A DNA stretch of 64,000 nt from Candidatus Competibacteraceae bacterium (GTDB lineage: Bacteria > Pseudomonadota > Gammaproteobacteria > Competibacterales > Competibacteraceae): the NCBI GenBank assembly GCA_003989065.1, contig RXIW01000007.1, positions 1 to 64,000 on the forward strand. The letters are read 5' to 3'. This document shows positions 35,963 to 47,301 of the stretch, piece after piece. The position numbers and the translations under genes were made by a program. The notes beneath the pieces are model-generated. The model ran no database searches, was not told the origin of the DNA, and was given only the letters and a program-made list of their open reading frames with translations. How positions within the stretch are numbered: position 1 is the first letter of the stretch; each line of letters opens with the position of its first letter.

Positions 35963-37039
35963 ATGGCCAAACGCACTCCCCTTTATGATCGCCATCTCGC
36001 CTCGGGAGCGAAGATGGTGGATTTCGGCGGCTGGGACATGCCGCTGCATTACGGCTCGCAGCTCATGGAGCATCACCAGGTCCGCAACGCAGCCGGCCTC
36101 TTCGATGTATCGCACATGACGGTGGTGGATTTCGCCGATCCCGCCCCCACCCGCGCTCTGCTGTGCTATCTACTCGCCAACGACATCGCCCGCCTCTATC
36201 CCGGTAAGGCGTTGTACAGCTGCATGTTGAACGAAATTGGCGGCGTCATCGACGACCTGATCGTCTACGATCGGGGGGAAGCCGGCTACCGCCTGGTGCT
36301 GAACGCCGCCACGCGCGACAAGGATCTGGCCTGGATCACCCCCCTGGCCGAACGCTTTGGCGCGGTCTGGCGCGAGCGCGAGGATCTGGCCATGCTGGCG
36401 GTTCAAGGCCCTCAGGCGCTGACCCGGCTGGAAAGCGTGCTCGACGCCGCCACGCTCGCGGCGGTGCGCGCCAGCCGACGCTTCCACGCCGTAGACACCG
36501 GCGCGTTGTTCATCGCTCGCACCGGCTACACCGGCGAAGATGGGGTGGAGATCCTGCTGACCGCCGCCAACGCGCCCGCGCTGTGGGACCGCCTGCTGGA
36601 GGCCGGCGTCGCCCCCTGCGGCCTCGGTGCGCGCGACACCCTGCGGCTGGAAGCCGGTATGAATCTCTACGGTAGCGATATGGACGAAACCACCACCCCG
36701 CTGGTCTCCGGGCTGGGCTGGACCGTGGCCTGGCAACCGACCGAACGCGAATTCATCGGCCGGGCCGCGCTGGATCGGCAACGGATCGCCGGCATCCCAC
36801 AGATTTTCGTCGGCCTGGTCCTGAACGAGCGTGGGGTATTGCGCGGCCACCAGACCGTCTACGACGGCGACCGTGAGATTGGCCAGACCACCAGCGGCAC
36901 CTTCTCGCCGACGCTGGAGCGGGGCATCGCCCTGGCCCGCTTGGCGGCCGATGCTGGCGATCGCTGCGAGGTCGAGGTGCGCGGCAAGCGCCTGTCCGCG
37001 CTGGTGGTCAAACCGCCCTTCATCCCCCGTCCGCTGTGA
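35963..37039 (+). CDS. gcvT: Glycine cleavage system aminomethyltransferase T
   Basis: This protein of 358 residues starts MAKRTPLYDRHLASGAKMVD, with WDMPLHYGSQLMEHHQVR and the GTSEE-related C-terminal half (RTGYTGEDGVEILL). It transfers the methylene group from the lipoyl H-protein to tetrahydrofolate, releasing ammonia. It begins the gcvT-gcvH-gcvPA run. I saw no glycine riboswitch in the 145 bases before it. Confidence 0.96.
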   Translation: MAKRTPLYDRHLASGAKMVDFGGWDMPLHYGSQLMEHHQVRNAAGLFDVSHMTVVDFADPAPTRALLCYLLANDIARLYPGKALYSCMLNEIGGVIDDLIVYDRGEAGYRLVLNAATRDKDLAWITPLAERFGAVWREREDLAMLAVQGPQALTRLESVLDAATLAAVRASRRFHAVDTGALFIARTGYTGEDGVEILLTAANAPALWDRLLEAGVAPCGLGARDTLRLEAGMNLYGSDMDETTTPLVSGLGWTVAWQPTEREFIGRAALDRQRIAGIPQIFVGLVLNERGVLRGHQTVYDGDREIGQTTSGTFSPTLERGIALARLAADAGDRCEVEVRGKRLSALVVKPPFIPRPL

Positions 37040-37114
37040 AACGCGGCGCGTTGCCATGTCCATTTTCATCCGCTGACCGCCCTATTCCGCTCGAACACTG
37101 TTGAGGAGCTGACG

Positions 37115-37552
37115 ATGAGCAGCATCATTCTCCCTGAATTGCGTTACGCCGAATCCCATGAATGGGCCCGCGCTGAGGACGGTGGCATCGTCACCGTGGG
37201 CATCACCGATCACGCCCAGCATCTGTTGGGCGATCTGGTGTTCGTCGAAATTCCTGAAGTTGGCCGGGTCGTGACCGCCGCCGAAAGCTGCGCGGTGGTC
37301 GAATCGGTCAAGGCCGCCTCCGACGTCTACAGCCCGCTGGACGGCGTAGTGGTGGAAGTGAACGAAGCGCTGGCCGATAGCCCGGAGCTGATCAATCAGG
37401 ATCCCTACGGCGAGGGCTGGATCTTTCGACTCAAGACCAATGCTTCGCTGGACGAGCTGCTGGACGCCGCCGCCTATCAGGCCATCGCCCTGGCCGACGA
37501 AGAGGACGAGGACGTCGAAGGCTCGCTCAGCAATCCCAAGCTGGTCGACTGA
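37115..37552 (+). CDS. gcvH: Glycine cleavage system H protein
   Basis: This protein of 145 residues contains the lipoylation site [15 protein letters not shown] with its Lys, and YAESHEWAR near the start. It shuttles the aminomethyl group between P, T and L proteins. GAGGAG precedes the ATG, 75 bases after gcvT. The C-terminus carries an acidic extension ([10 protein letters not shown]) slightly longer than usual. Confidence 0.96.
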   Translation: MSSIILPELRYAESHEWARAEDGGIVTVGITDHAQHLLGDLVFVEIPEVGRVVTAAESCAVVESVKAASDVYSPLDGVVVEVNEALADSPELINQDPYGEGWIFRLKTNASLDELLDAAAYQAIALADEEDEDVEGSLSNPKLVD

Positions 37553-37569
37553 GTCGGGGCGCTTCGACC

Positions 37570-41021
<3,452 letters not shown>

Positions 41022-41028
41022 CGGAGCA

Positions 41029-41059
41029 CGCTACCCGCCCGCAGCTGGCGCGGGTAGCG
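41029..41059 (+). terminator. Hairpin after thiC, possible terminator
   Basis: A perfect 10-base stem (41029-41038 with 41050-41059), with an 11-base loop, lies just after the thiC stop. The following T-tract is weak (ACTATTTCC), so it may be a partial terminator or an mRNA end stabiliser. Confidence 0.5.
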
Positions 41060-41094
41060 CGTACTATTTCCATGGCATCTAAGGAATCCACGGT

Positions 41095-41595
41095 ATGGCA
41101 AATCTAACGTTGAAGGGCAATCCCATCCACACCAACGGCGATCTGCCCGCCGTCGGCGCGACCGCACCCGATTTCAAACTGGTCAACGCGGCGCTGCAAG
41201 ATGTCTCGCTGAGCGATTTCGCCGGTAAAAAAAAGCTGCTGAACATCGTGCCTAGCCTTGATACTGCGGTGTGCGCGCTGTCCACCCACAGGTTCAACGA
41301 GCACGCCAAAGCCCATCCCGACACCGTGATCCTGGTGATCTCGGCCGATCTACCCTTCGCCCAGAAACGGTTCTGCGGCAACGAAGGCGTCGACAACGTC
41401 GTGACTCTGTCGATGATGCGCTCGCGCAACTTCGCCAAGGATTACGGAGTGTTGCTGGAAGATGGACCGCTGGCCGGTATCACTGCCCGCGCCGTAGTGG
41501 TGCTGGATGCCGACAACCGGGTGCTGTACACCGAGCTGGTCCCGGAAATCGCCCAGGAACCGAATTACCAGACCGCGCTGGCGGCGCTGGCATGA
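41095..41595 (+). CDS. tpx: Thiol peroxidase
   Basis: This protein of 166 residues is a peroxiredoxin of the Tpx type: [16 protein letters not shown] carries the peroxidatic Cys and [11 protein letters not shown] the resolving Cys. Tpx reduces lipid and hydrogen peroxides with thioredoxin, often in the periplasm or cytoplasm. It sits between thiC and gcvPB, 30 bases before the latter. Confidence 0.95.
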   Translation: MANLTLKGNPIHTNGDLPAVGATAPDFKLVNAALQDVSLSDFAGKKKLLNIVPSLDTAVCALSTHRFNEHAKAHPDTVILVISADLPFAQKRFCGNEGVDNVVTLSMMRSRNFAKDYGVLLEDGPLAGITARAVVVLDADNRVLYTELVPEIAQEPNYQTALAALA

Positions 41596-41625
41596 ACTTT
41601 TTCCCGAGTACCCGGTAATCTACCC

Positions 41626-43083
41626 ATGTTGATCTTCGAACAGTCCCGTCCCGGTCGGCGGGCCGTCGCGCCCGCCGTCGCGCCCGCCGCTGATGCCCTG
41701 GCCGCCATTCCCGCATCCCTGCGGCGGCGTCAGGCCGCACCCTTGCCGGAAGTGTCCGAACTGCAGGCCGTGCGCCACTATACTCGGTTGTCGCAAAAGA
41801 ACTTTTCCATCGACACCTATTTCTACCCGCTGGGCTCCTGCACCATGAAGTACAACCCGCGGGTCTGCCATCGCCTGGCGTCGCTGTCCGGCTTCCTGGC
41901 CCGCCATCCGCTAGCCCCGGACCGCATCAGTCAGGGCTTCATGGCCTGCCTGTACGAGCTGCAGGAGATGCTGCGGGAAGTCACCGGGATGCAGGCGGTT
42001 TCGTTGACGCCGATGGCCGGCGCGCAGGGCGAATTCGCCGGCATGGCGATGATCCGCGCCTACCATGTCGCCCAAGGCGACCACGCCCGCCGCGAGGTGT
42101 TGATACCCGACGCCGCCCACGGCACCAATCCGGCTACCGCCATCATGAGCGGCTTCACCGTGCGGGAGATTCCCACCGACGGCAACGGCGACGTCGATCT
42201 GGCTGCGCTGCGCCAAGCGGTCGGGCCGCAAACGGCCGGCCTGATGTTGACCAATCCGTCGACCCTGGGCGTCTTCGAGCGCAACATCGCCGAAATCGCC
42301 GAGATCGTCCACAGCGCCGGTGGCCTGCTGTATTACGATGGGGCCAATCTCAACGCCATCCTCGGCAAGGCCCGTCCCGGCGACATGGGCTTCGACGTGA
42401 TGCACATGAATCTGCACAAGACCTTCGCCACCCCACACGGCGGCGGCGGTCCCGGCGCGGGGCCGGTGGCGGCCAACGCCCGGCTGGCGCCGTTCCTGCC
42501 GATTCCCATGGTCGGTCAGGACGGCGAGGGCTATCGCTGGCTGAGCGAGGCCGACCGACCGCTCAGCATTGGCCGCTTGTCGGCCTTCATGGGCAACGCT
42601 GGCGTGCTGCTGCGGGCCTATGTCTACGCCCGGATGCTGGGCCGGACCGGCATGGGCCGGGTAGCCGAATACTCAGCCCTGAACGCCAACTATCTGATGG
42701 CGGAACTGGTCCAGGCCGGTTTCGATCCGGCTTTTCCACAGCGGCGGGCCAGTCACGAGTTCATCATCACCCTCAAGCGCCAGGCCAGGACCCTGGGGAT
42801 CACGGCCATGGACTTCGCCAAGTGCCTGCTCGATCTCGGCTTCCATGCCCCGACCACCTACTTCCCCCTGCTGATCCCGGAATGCTTGTTGATCGAGCCG
42901 ACCGAAACCGAATGCAAGGAGGAGCTGGACGCCTTCGTCGCGGCCATGAAGCAGATCCAGCGTGAGGCTGAAAACGATCCCGATCGGGTCAAAGGCGCGC
43001 CGTATCTACGGCCGGTCCGCCGGCTGGACGAGGTCCGCGCCGCCCGCGACATGGATCTGGCCTGGCATCCGGCCGAATCTTGA
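41626..43083 (+). CDS. gcvPB: Glycine dehydrogenase (decarboxylating) subunit 2
   Basis: This protein of 485 residues is the C-terminal half of the P-protein, with [14 protein letters not shown], the PLP-binding [17 protein letters not shown] and [16 protein letters not shown]. It decarboxylates glycine together with gcvPA. An Ala/Val/Pro repeat (two copies of VAPA) near residue 12 shows small local duplication. Confidence 0.96.
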   Translation: MLIFEQSRPGRRAVAPAVAPAADALAAIPASLRRRQAAPLPEVSELQAVRHYTRLSQKNFSIDTYFYPLGSCTMKYNPRVCHRLASLSGFLARHPLAPDRISQGFMACLYELQEMLREVTGMQAVSLTPMAGAQGEFAGMAMIRAYHVAQGDHARREVLIPDAAHGTNPATAIMSGFTVREIPTDGNGDVDLAALRQAVGPQTAGLMLTNPSTLGVFERNIAEIAEIVHSAGGLLYYDGANLNAILGKARPGDMGFDVMHMNLHKTFATPHGGGGPGAGPVAANARLAPFLPIPMVGQDGEGYRWLSEADRPLSIGRLSAFMGNAGVLLRAYVYARMLGRTGMGRVAEYSALNANYLMAELVQAGFDPAFPQRRASHEFIITLKRQARTLGITAMDFAKCLLDLGFHAPTTYFPLLIPECLLIEPTETECKEELDAFVAAMKQIQREAENDPDRVKGAPYLRPVRRLDEVRAARDMDLAWHPAES

Positions 43084-43088
43084 CGCAT

Positions 43089-43451
43089 ATGGGATTTCAA
43101 CAACATAAAGGTTGGCGCCGGCTGGTCAATGCCACCGGCTATTCCTGGGCGGGGCTGAAGGCGGCCTGGTGCAATGAGGAAGCCTTCCGCCAGGAGGTCA
43201 CTCTTTGCGTCGCCCTGGCGCCGTTGGCGCTGTGGCTGGGCCACAATCCGATCGAACGGGCGATGCTGATCGGTAGCCTGCTGTTGGTCGTCATCGTCGA
43301 ATTGCTCAATACCGGCATCGAAGCGGCTATCGACCGCATCGGCCCTGAACGCCACGAGCTGTCGGGCCGCGCCAAGGACATTGCCTCGGCAGCAGTGTTC
43401 ATGGCACTGCTCAATGCCGCTGTGATTTGGTTACTGGTCGTGTTCGCCTGA
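43089..43451 (+). CDS. dgkA: Diacylglycerol kinase, prokaryotic type
   Basis: This protein of 120 residues has three membrane helices and the family blocks NEEAFRQEV, VELLNTGIEAAIDRI and GRAKDIASAAV. It phosphorylates diacylglycerol in the inner membrane, recycling lipid released in envelope synthesis. The ATG lies 5 bases after the gcvPB stop. Confidence 0.95.
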   Translation: MGFQQHKGWRRLVNATGYSWAGLKAAWCNEEAFRQEVTLCVALAPLALWLGHNPIERAMLIGSLLLVVIVELLNTGIEAAIDRIGPERHELSGRAKDIASAAVFMALLNAAVIWLLVVFA

Positions 43452-43474
43452 CTGCTAGCGTTAGCTGCAAGTCA

Positions 43475-43548
43475 CAAAACTCGCTGCACAATATCGTACA
43501 GTGTTGCGAGTTTTGCTACGCTTTAAGAAAAATCCGCGCTTAAAGCGT
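43475..43548. repeat. Two successive hairpins between dgkA and the DegV-family gene
   Basis: A perfect 10-base inverted repeat CAAAACTCGC/GCGAGTTTTG (43475-43484, 43506-43515) is followed 2 bases later by a second, ACGCTTTAAG/CTTAAAGCGT (43518-43527, 43539-43548). Either may terminate dgkA transcription (the first ends in TTTT), or they may act as operators of the next gene. Confidence 0.75.
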
Positions 43549-43581
43549 CGATAGCCACCTTTCAGCCTTCACGGTCTCCTG

Positions 43582-44508
43582 ATGAAAACAGGCATTGTCA
43601 TCGATTCCGCGTGCGACTTGCCGCGTTCCTATATCGACGCGCATCAACTCTATATCCTGCCAACCAGCCTGTACTGTGGACTCCGCGCCTTTATCGATAC
43701 CCGCGTTCCGGAACCCACTCTGGAATTCTATCGCCAGTACGCGGCTGAAAAGAACCTGGATGCGGAAACCGAAGCCTTTTCCGCCGAACAAATCACTCAG
43801 CTGTTTCTCGAAGATCTGGTTCTGAAATACGATCGGGTCCTGGTCATTACCATCTCCCAGACCCGCAGCCTGATTTTCCGTAATACGACCGAGGCTTCGT
43901 TTGCGGTTCTCAAACACTACCGGGAAAAACGCCAGGAGGCGGGCCTCAGCGGGTCGTTCTATCTGAACGTGCTGGACAGCAAGACCCTGTTTACTGGCGA
44001 AGGCGTGCTGGTGCACGAAGCCGTACGCCTGCTGGAGCAGGAAACCTCTTTTGCGCGTCTCCATACCCTGCTGGAAGAGCTGAGTCAGCATATCTACGCC
44101 TATCTGATTCCAGCCGACCTGTACTACGTGCGCAACCGCGCCGCCAAAAAAGGAGAAAACACCATCGGCCTGGTCGGATATCACGTGGGTAATCTGCTCG
44201 ACATCAAACCGATCATCCAATGCCATCGCGGCGACACCCAGGTCATCGCCAAGGAACGAGGCTTCGAACGCGCGCTCGAATCTCTGCTGGAACAAACCCA
44301 AGCGGCCATCGATAAGGGCTTGGCCATGCCACTGGTCGTTGCCAGTTTCGCTGGCGATCCCCGCATCATCCGGCAAAAACGCGCGTTCATGGAATTCGAA
44401 CTGTATGCCCAAAATCGTGGCATCGAAGTCTTGATCTCGATCATGAGCACCACGGCCGGCATTCATGTCGGCCCAGGCGCATTCTCGCTGGCCTACGCAG
44501 CCCGCTGA
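43582..44508 (+). CDS. DegV family protein (fatty-acid binding type)
   Basis: This protein of 308 residues has the opening GIVIDSACDLP, the Thr/Ser-rich ITISQTRS, GYHVGNLLDIKPII and TTAGIHVGPGAFSLAY, all typical of DegV/FakB proteins that bind a fatty acid between two domains. In Firmicutes they present fatty acids to FakA; the role in Gammaproteobacteria is unclear. It is separated from dgkA by two hairpins. Confidence 0.85.
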   Translation: MKTGIVIDSACDLPRSYIDAHQLYILPTSLYCGLRAFIDTRVPEPTLEFYRQYAAEKNLDAETEAFSAEQITQLFLEDLVLKYDRVLVITISQTRSLIFRNTTEASFAVLKHYREKRQEAGLSGSFYLNVLDSKTLFTGEGVLVHEAVRLLEQETSFARLHTLLEELSQHIYAYLIPADLYYVRNRAAKKGENTIGLVGYHVGNLLDIKPIIQCHRGDTQVIAKERGFERALESLLEQTQAAIDKGLAMPLVVASFAGDPRIIRQKRAFMEFELYAQNRGIEVLISIMSTTAGIHVGPGAFSLAYAAR

Positions 44509-44549
44509 GCGGCGGACTCGTCCCACCATCATTCGGCGCTGGAGCAACC

Positions 44550-45119
44550 ATGAACGAGGACGCCAAACCGCAGTCGCACCGTCATTCTCCGCTGCGCGGG
44601 ATCGGTCACGCCCTCGGCCTGCTCTATATCCTGGTCACCCTGCTGTTCGGTCCGATCCGCTCGCTGGCGGCCTGGTTGGCACGGCAACAGCTGATCCAGA
44701 CCTACCAACGCTGGGTCGCCGCGCTACCGCCGGCCGCTGGACTGAGCATCGCGTTGCTGTCGCTGGGTTTGCTGGAGGTATCCAAGCTGGCGGTCTTGCT
44801 GAGTTTCCGCTACCTGGGCTTACTGGCGGCGGTGATCGTGACCCTCGTCGCCAAGGCCAGTTTCGGCTATTTCGCCCATCTCACCTGGCAAGCCGCCCGT
44901 CCCAAGGTCATCGCCGCCTATGGCTGGGCGGCGCGGCTCGATACCTGGGTCGGCGAACAGTTGGCGCAACTCAGGGGGTTTCGCGACCGCTGGCTGGACT
45001 ATCTGCGCTGCCGGTCCTGGTATCCCGGCGCGGTCGCCAGTTGGCGGCAGTTGCGCCAGTGGGGAAAACTCTGGTTGCGCTGGCTACGGCGGCAGCTGGG
45101 CATCAGGCCGGGGGGGTGA
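44550..45119 (+). CDS. Small membrane protein of unknown function
   Basis: This protein of 189 residues has two or three hydrophobic segments (about 20-40, 62-82 and 88-108), and a Trp/Arg-rich C-terminal half (WLDYLRCRSWYPGAVASW; LWLRWLRRQLGI) that is probably amphipathic and membrane-bound. No family is recognised. GGAGCAACC precedes the ATG. It is convergent with coaX. Confidence 0.65.
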   Translation: MNEDAKPQSHRHSPLRGIGHALGLLYILVTLLFGPIRSLAAWLARQQLIQTYQRWVAALPPAAGLSIALLSLGLLEVSKLAVLLSFRYLGLLAAVIVTLVAKASFGYFAHLTWQAARPKVIAAYGWAARLDTWVGEQLAQLRGFRDRWLDYLRCRSWYPGAVASWRQLRQWGKLWLRWLRRQLGIRPGG

Positions 45120-45151
45120 TACCGCGCCATGAGGGACGCGGCCCGCCCGCC

Positions 45152-45901
45152 TCAGCCCACCCCGCTCCGATTCGCGTCGGCGATGACCTGCAAGCCGGCG
45201 AAGATCAAATCCGGCTCTAGCCGATAGTCCCCCTGCAATTGCGGCAGGATCATCCCGGCCACGCCGCCAGTCAGCAGACGCGCGCCCGGACCGTGGCTGG
45301 CGATCATCCGCCCGGTGACGCCATCGATGGCGCTGGCCGCCGCGTACAGCGCACCGCCCCACACGCAGTCGCGCGTGCTTTGCCCGAACAACCGCGCTTC
45401 GCCCTTTTCTGGCGGAATCTGGCGGGTCTTCCAATACAGCGCCTCGCGCATCAAGCGCATGCCGGGAATGATCACCCCGCCGAGATGCTGGCCATCGGTG
45501 GCCAGGGCGTCGATGGTGATGGCGGTCCCGCAATCCACCACATAACAGGTCTGCGGCCCCAGCAGCGCCCGCGCCGCGATCATCGCCACCCAGCGATCCG
45601 CGCCCATCCGCTCCGGTTCAGCGTAGGAATTGCGCACGCCGCAGGCCGCCGCCGTCGATGCCACGAATTCGGCCTCGACGCCCCACGCCTGTCGAATCCA
45701 GTTGGCCAGGGTAGCGCGGATCTCCGGACCGGCCACGCTGACGATCACCACCCGGTCCGGGCGCGGTAAATCGGCCCACAACTGGCCCGCCAGTTCGGTC
45801 CAGCTTTCCCCGCCATGGGCATGGCCATGGATCTGCAAGCTGCCGCCGTCGTAGCTTCCCCACTTGATCCAGCTGTTACCGATATCCGCCAACAGCATCA
45901 T
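45152..45901 (-). CDS. coaX: Type III pantothenate kinase
   Basis: This protein of 249 residues has the ASKHA-fold motifs LLADIGNSWIKWG, GADRWVAMIAAR and VVDCGTAITIDAL. It catalyses the first step of coenzyme A synthesis and, unlike CoaA, is not expected to be inhibited by CoA. The ATG overlaps the birA stop in ATGA (45898-45901), the common birA-coaX pairing. Confidence 0.95.
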   Translation of the reverse strand: MMLLADIGNSWIKWGSYDGGSLQIHGHAHGGESWTELAGQLWADLPRPDRVVIVSVAGPEIRATLANWIRQAWGVEAEFVASTAAACGVRNSYAEPERMGADRWVAMIAARALLGPQTCYVVDCGTAITIDALATDGQHLGGVIIPGMRLMREALYWKTRQIPPEKGEARLFGQSTRDCVWGGALYAAASAIDGVTGRMIASHGPGARLLTGGVAGMILPQLQGDYRLEPDLIFAGLQVIADANRSGVG

Positions 45902-46716
45902 GGTTCCAGCCTCAGGCTGATTTCGCCCCCGATACAGGGCTGCAGCCGGCCGTCGGCCGTTTCCAGCAACAGCGCGCCGGTCGCATCCACGCCGCGAGCG
46001 ATGCCCGTCAACATGGTCTGGGGCAGATTCAGGCGGACCCGTTGCCCTGCGATCCGGTCGAACCGGGCCCATTCAGCGGCCAAACTGGCGAAACCACCCT
46101 GATCCTGAAAACGCACGAAAGTCTCGACCAGCTCGCTGATCAACCATGCCGCCAGGTGGTTGCGGGAGATCCGCTCCGTCTGCAGGATCTCCCGCAAATC
46201 GACCCAAGGCTGATCGATCGCCGCCGCATCCTGCCGAGGCAGGGCGATGTTGAGGCCGATGCCGGCCACCACATGAACGCCATCGGCGGTAGCACCGGAC
46301 TCCAACAGAATCCCGCCCAGCTTGCGTCCACGCCACAATACGTCGTTCGGCCACTTCAGACCGACCTCCGCCACGCCGAAATCGCGCAACACCCGTGCCA
46401 CGGCCAATCCGGTCACCAGACTCAGGCCACTCAACGCCGGCGGCGGCAGGGTAAAGCGCCAGAGCAGCGAAAAGGCCAGTCCCGTTCCGAACGGCGTCAG
46501 CCAGTCACGCCCTTGCCGACCTCGGCCCTTGCTCTGGCGTTCGGCCAGACACACCACGCCGCTCGGCCATCCGGTCAGCGCGCCGGTCAACAAATAGGTA
46601 TTGGTGGAATCCAGAACCGAATGCAATTCCAACTGGCTGACCCGAGCACGGGCCTCGACCGTCAGAGCCGATACAATCAGCTCACGGTCCAACAACTCCA
46701 GGGATGCGGCCATCAT
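45898..46716 (-). CDS. birA: Biotin-protein ligase without DNA-binding domain
   Basis: This protein of 272 residues has the catalytic motifs VLDSTNTYLL, SKGRGRQGRDW (biotinyl-AMP loop), LKWPNDVLWRGRKLGGIL and GIGLNIALP, and a C-terminal SH3-like cap. It attaches biotin to acetyl-CoA carboxylase. The N-terminal helix-turn-helix of E. coli BirA is absent: only about 22 residues precede the catalytic domain, and an in-frame TGA stands 9 bases before the ATG. It should therefore be a monofunctional ligase, not a repressor. Confidence 0.93.
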   Translation of the reverse strand: MMAASLELLDRELIVSALTVEARARVSQLELHSVLDSTNTYLLTGALTGWPSGVVCLAERQSKGRGRQGRDWLTPFGTGLAFSLLWRFTLPPPALSGLSLVTGLAVARVLRDFGVAEVGLKWPNDVLWRGRKLGGILLESGATADGVHVVAGIGLNIALPRQDAAAIDQPWVDLREILQTERISRNHLAAWLISELVETFVRFQDQGGFASLAAEWARFDRIAGQRVRLNLPQTMLTGIARGVDATGALLLETADGRLQPCIGGEISLRLEP

Positions 46717-46785
46717 GCTGTCTCAAGGCGCCAATCCGGGAACATCGGTAGAGCTTCGCCGCACTGGCCTGGCAACCGCCCCATG

Positions 46786-46818
46786 AAAAACCGCCTTCTC
46801 CCCTGCAGAAGAAGGCGG
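46786..46818 (-). terminator. Rho-independent terminator of the cbb3 accessory operon
   Basis: A perfect 9-base stem (46791-46799 with 46810-46818) is followed on the minus strand by TTTTT (46786-46790). It lies 77 bases after the stop of the 33-codon gene and before birA. Confidence 0.88.
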
Positions 46819-46894
46819 CAATCAACCCAGGGCACAGTTCCCAAGGAAGTCAGCGCGACGAACCTCCCACGCAAATGGGGAAATCCGCGCCGAC

Positions 46895-46996
46895 TCAGAA
46901 CAGGCTGCCCCAGGGCACGACCGAAAGGAAACTGAGCCAGGAAGCGACCAGCAAGAGAATAATGATGACAAGCGGAAGGTTCTGGAAGGTAAACAT
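46895..46996 (-). CDS. 33-residue single-helix membrane protein at the end of the cco locus
   Basis: A 33-codon frame starting MFTFQNLPLVIIILLL and ending VVPWGSLF encodes one hydrophobic helix (about residues 8-26) with short polar ends. A perfect CTAAGGAGA ribosome binding site lies 7 bases before the ATG, as strong as that of ccoN. It lies 46 bases after ccoS and is followed by a terminator. Small single-helix subunits such as CcoM are known in Pseudomonas stutzeri cbb3 oxidase; this protein has the right size but no clear sequence match, so the link rests on position and topology. Confidence 0.7.
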   Translation of the reverse strand: MFTFQNLPLVIIILLLVASWLSFLSVVPWGSLF

Positions 46997-47042
46997 CGTT
47001 GTTCTCCTTAGGGTTTATAATGGAAATGCTAAACGACTTGTC

Positions 47043-47240
47043 TCATTCATTCAAGGATTTATCATCTTCCTGCCGCGGCTTGGAGCGCGGAATGCGCGGA
47101 TCGTCGTCGTCCATCAGGATGCGATGGGCCGGGCCTTCCAGATCGTCGAACTGACCGGTTCGCACCGCCCACAGAAAGGCCCACAACGCCACGCCGATGA
47201 CCCCCAGGGTCATCGGAATCAGCAAGTACAGAATTCGCAT
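47043..47240 (-). CDS. ccoS: cbb3 oxidase maturation protein CcoS
   Basis: This protein of 65 residues has one membrane helix (MRILYLLIPMTLGVIGVALW) followed by AVRTGQFDDLEGPAHRIL, the conserved CcoS signature, and an acidic tail. It is needed for cofactor insertion (heme b, copper) into cbb3 oxidase. The ATG at 47240 is 61 bases after the ccoI stop; in-frame codons upstream are not conserved. Confidence 0.95.
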   Translation of the reverse strand: MRILYLLIPMTLGVIGVALWAFLWAVRTGQFDDLEGPAHRILMDDDDPRIPRSKPRQEDDKSLNE

Positions 47241-47301
47241 GACGCAACCGCCTCCCACGAAAGGCGCCGGGGCGCTCAGGATACCGCCACCCAGGCTGCG
47301 C

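Noticed and set aside
33910-35988. A 692-codon open frame on the plus strand opposite glmS
   Set aside because: It is the antisense of glmS, whose motifs are unmistakable; long antisense frames are common in GC-rich DNA.
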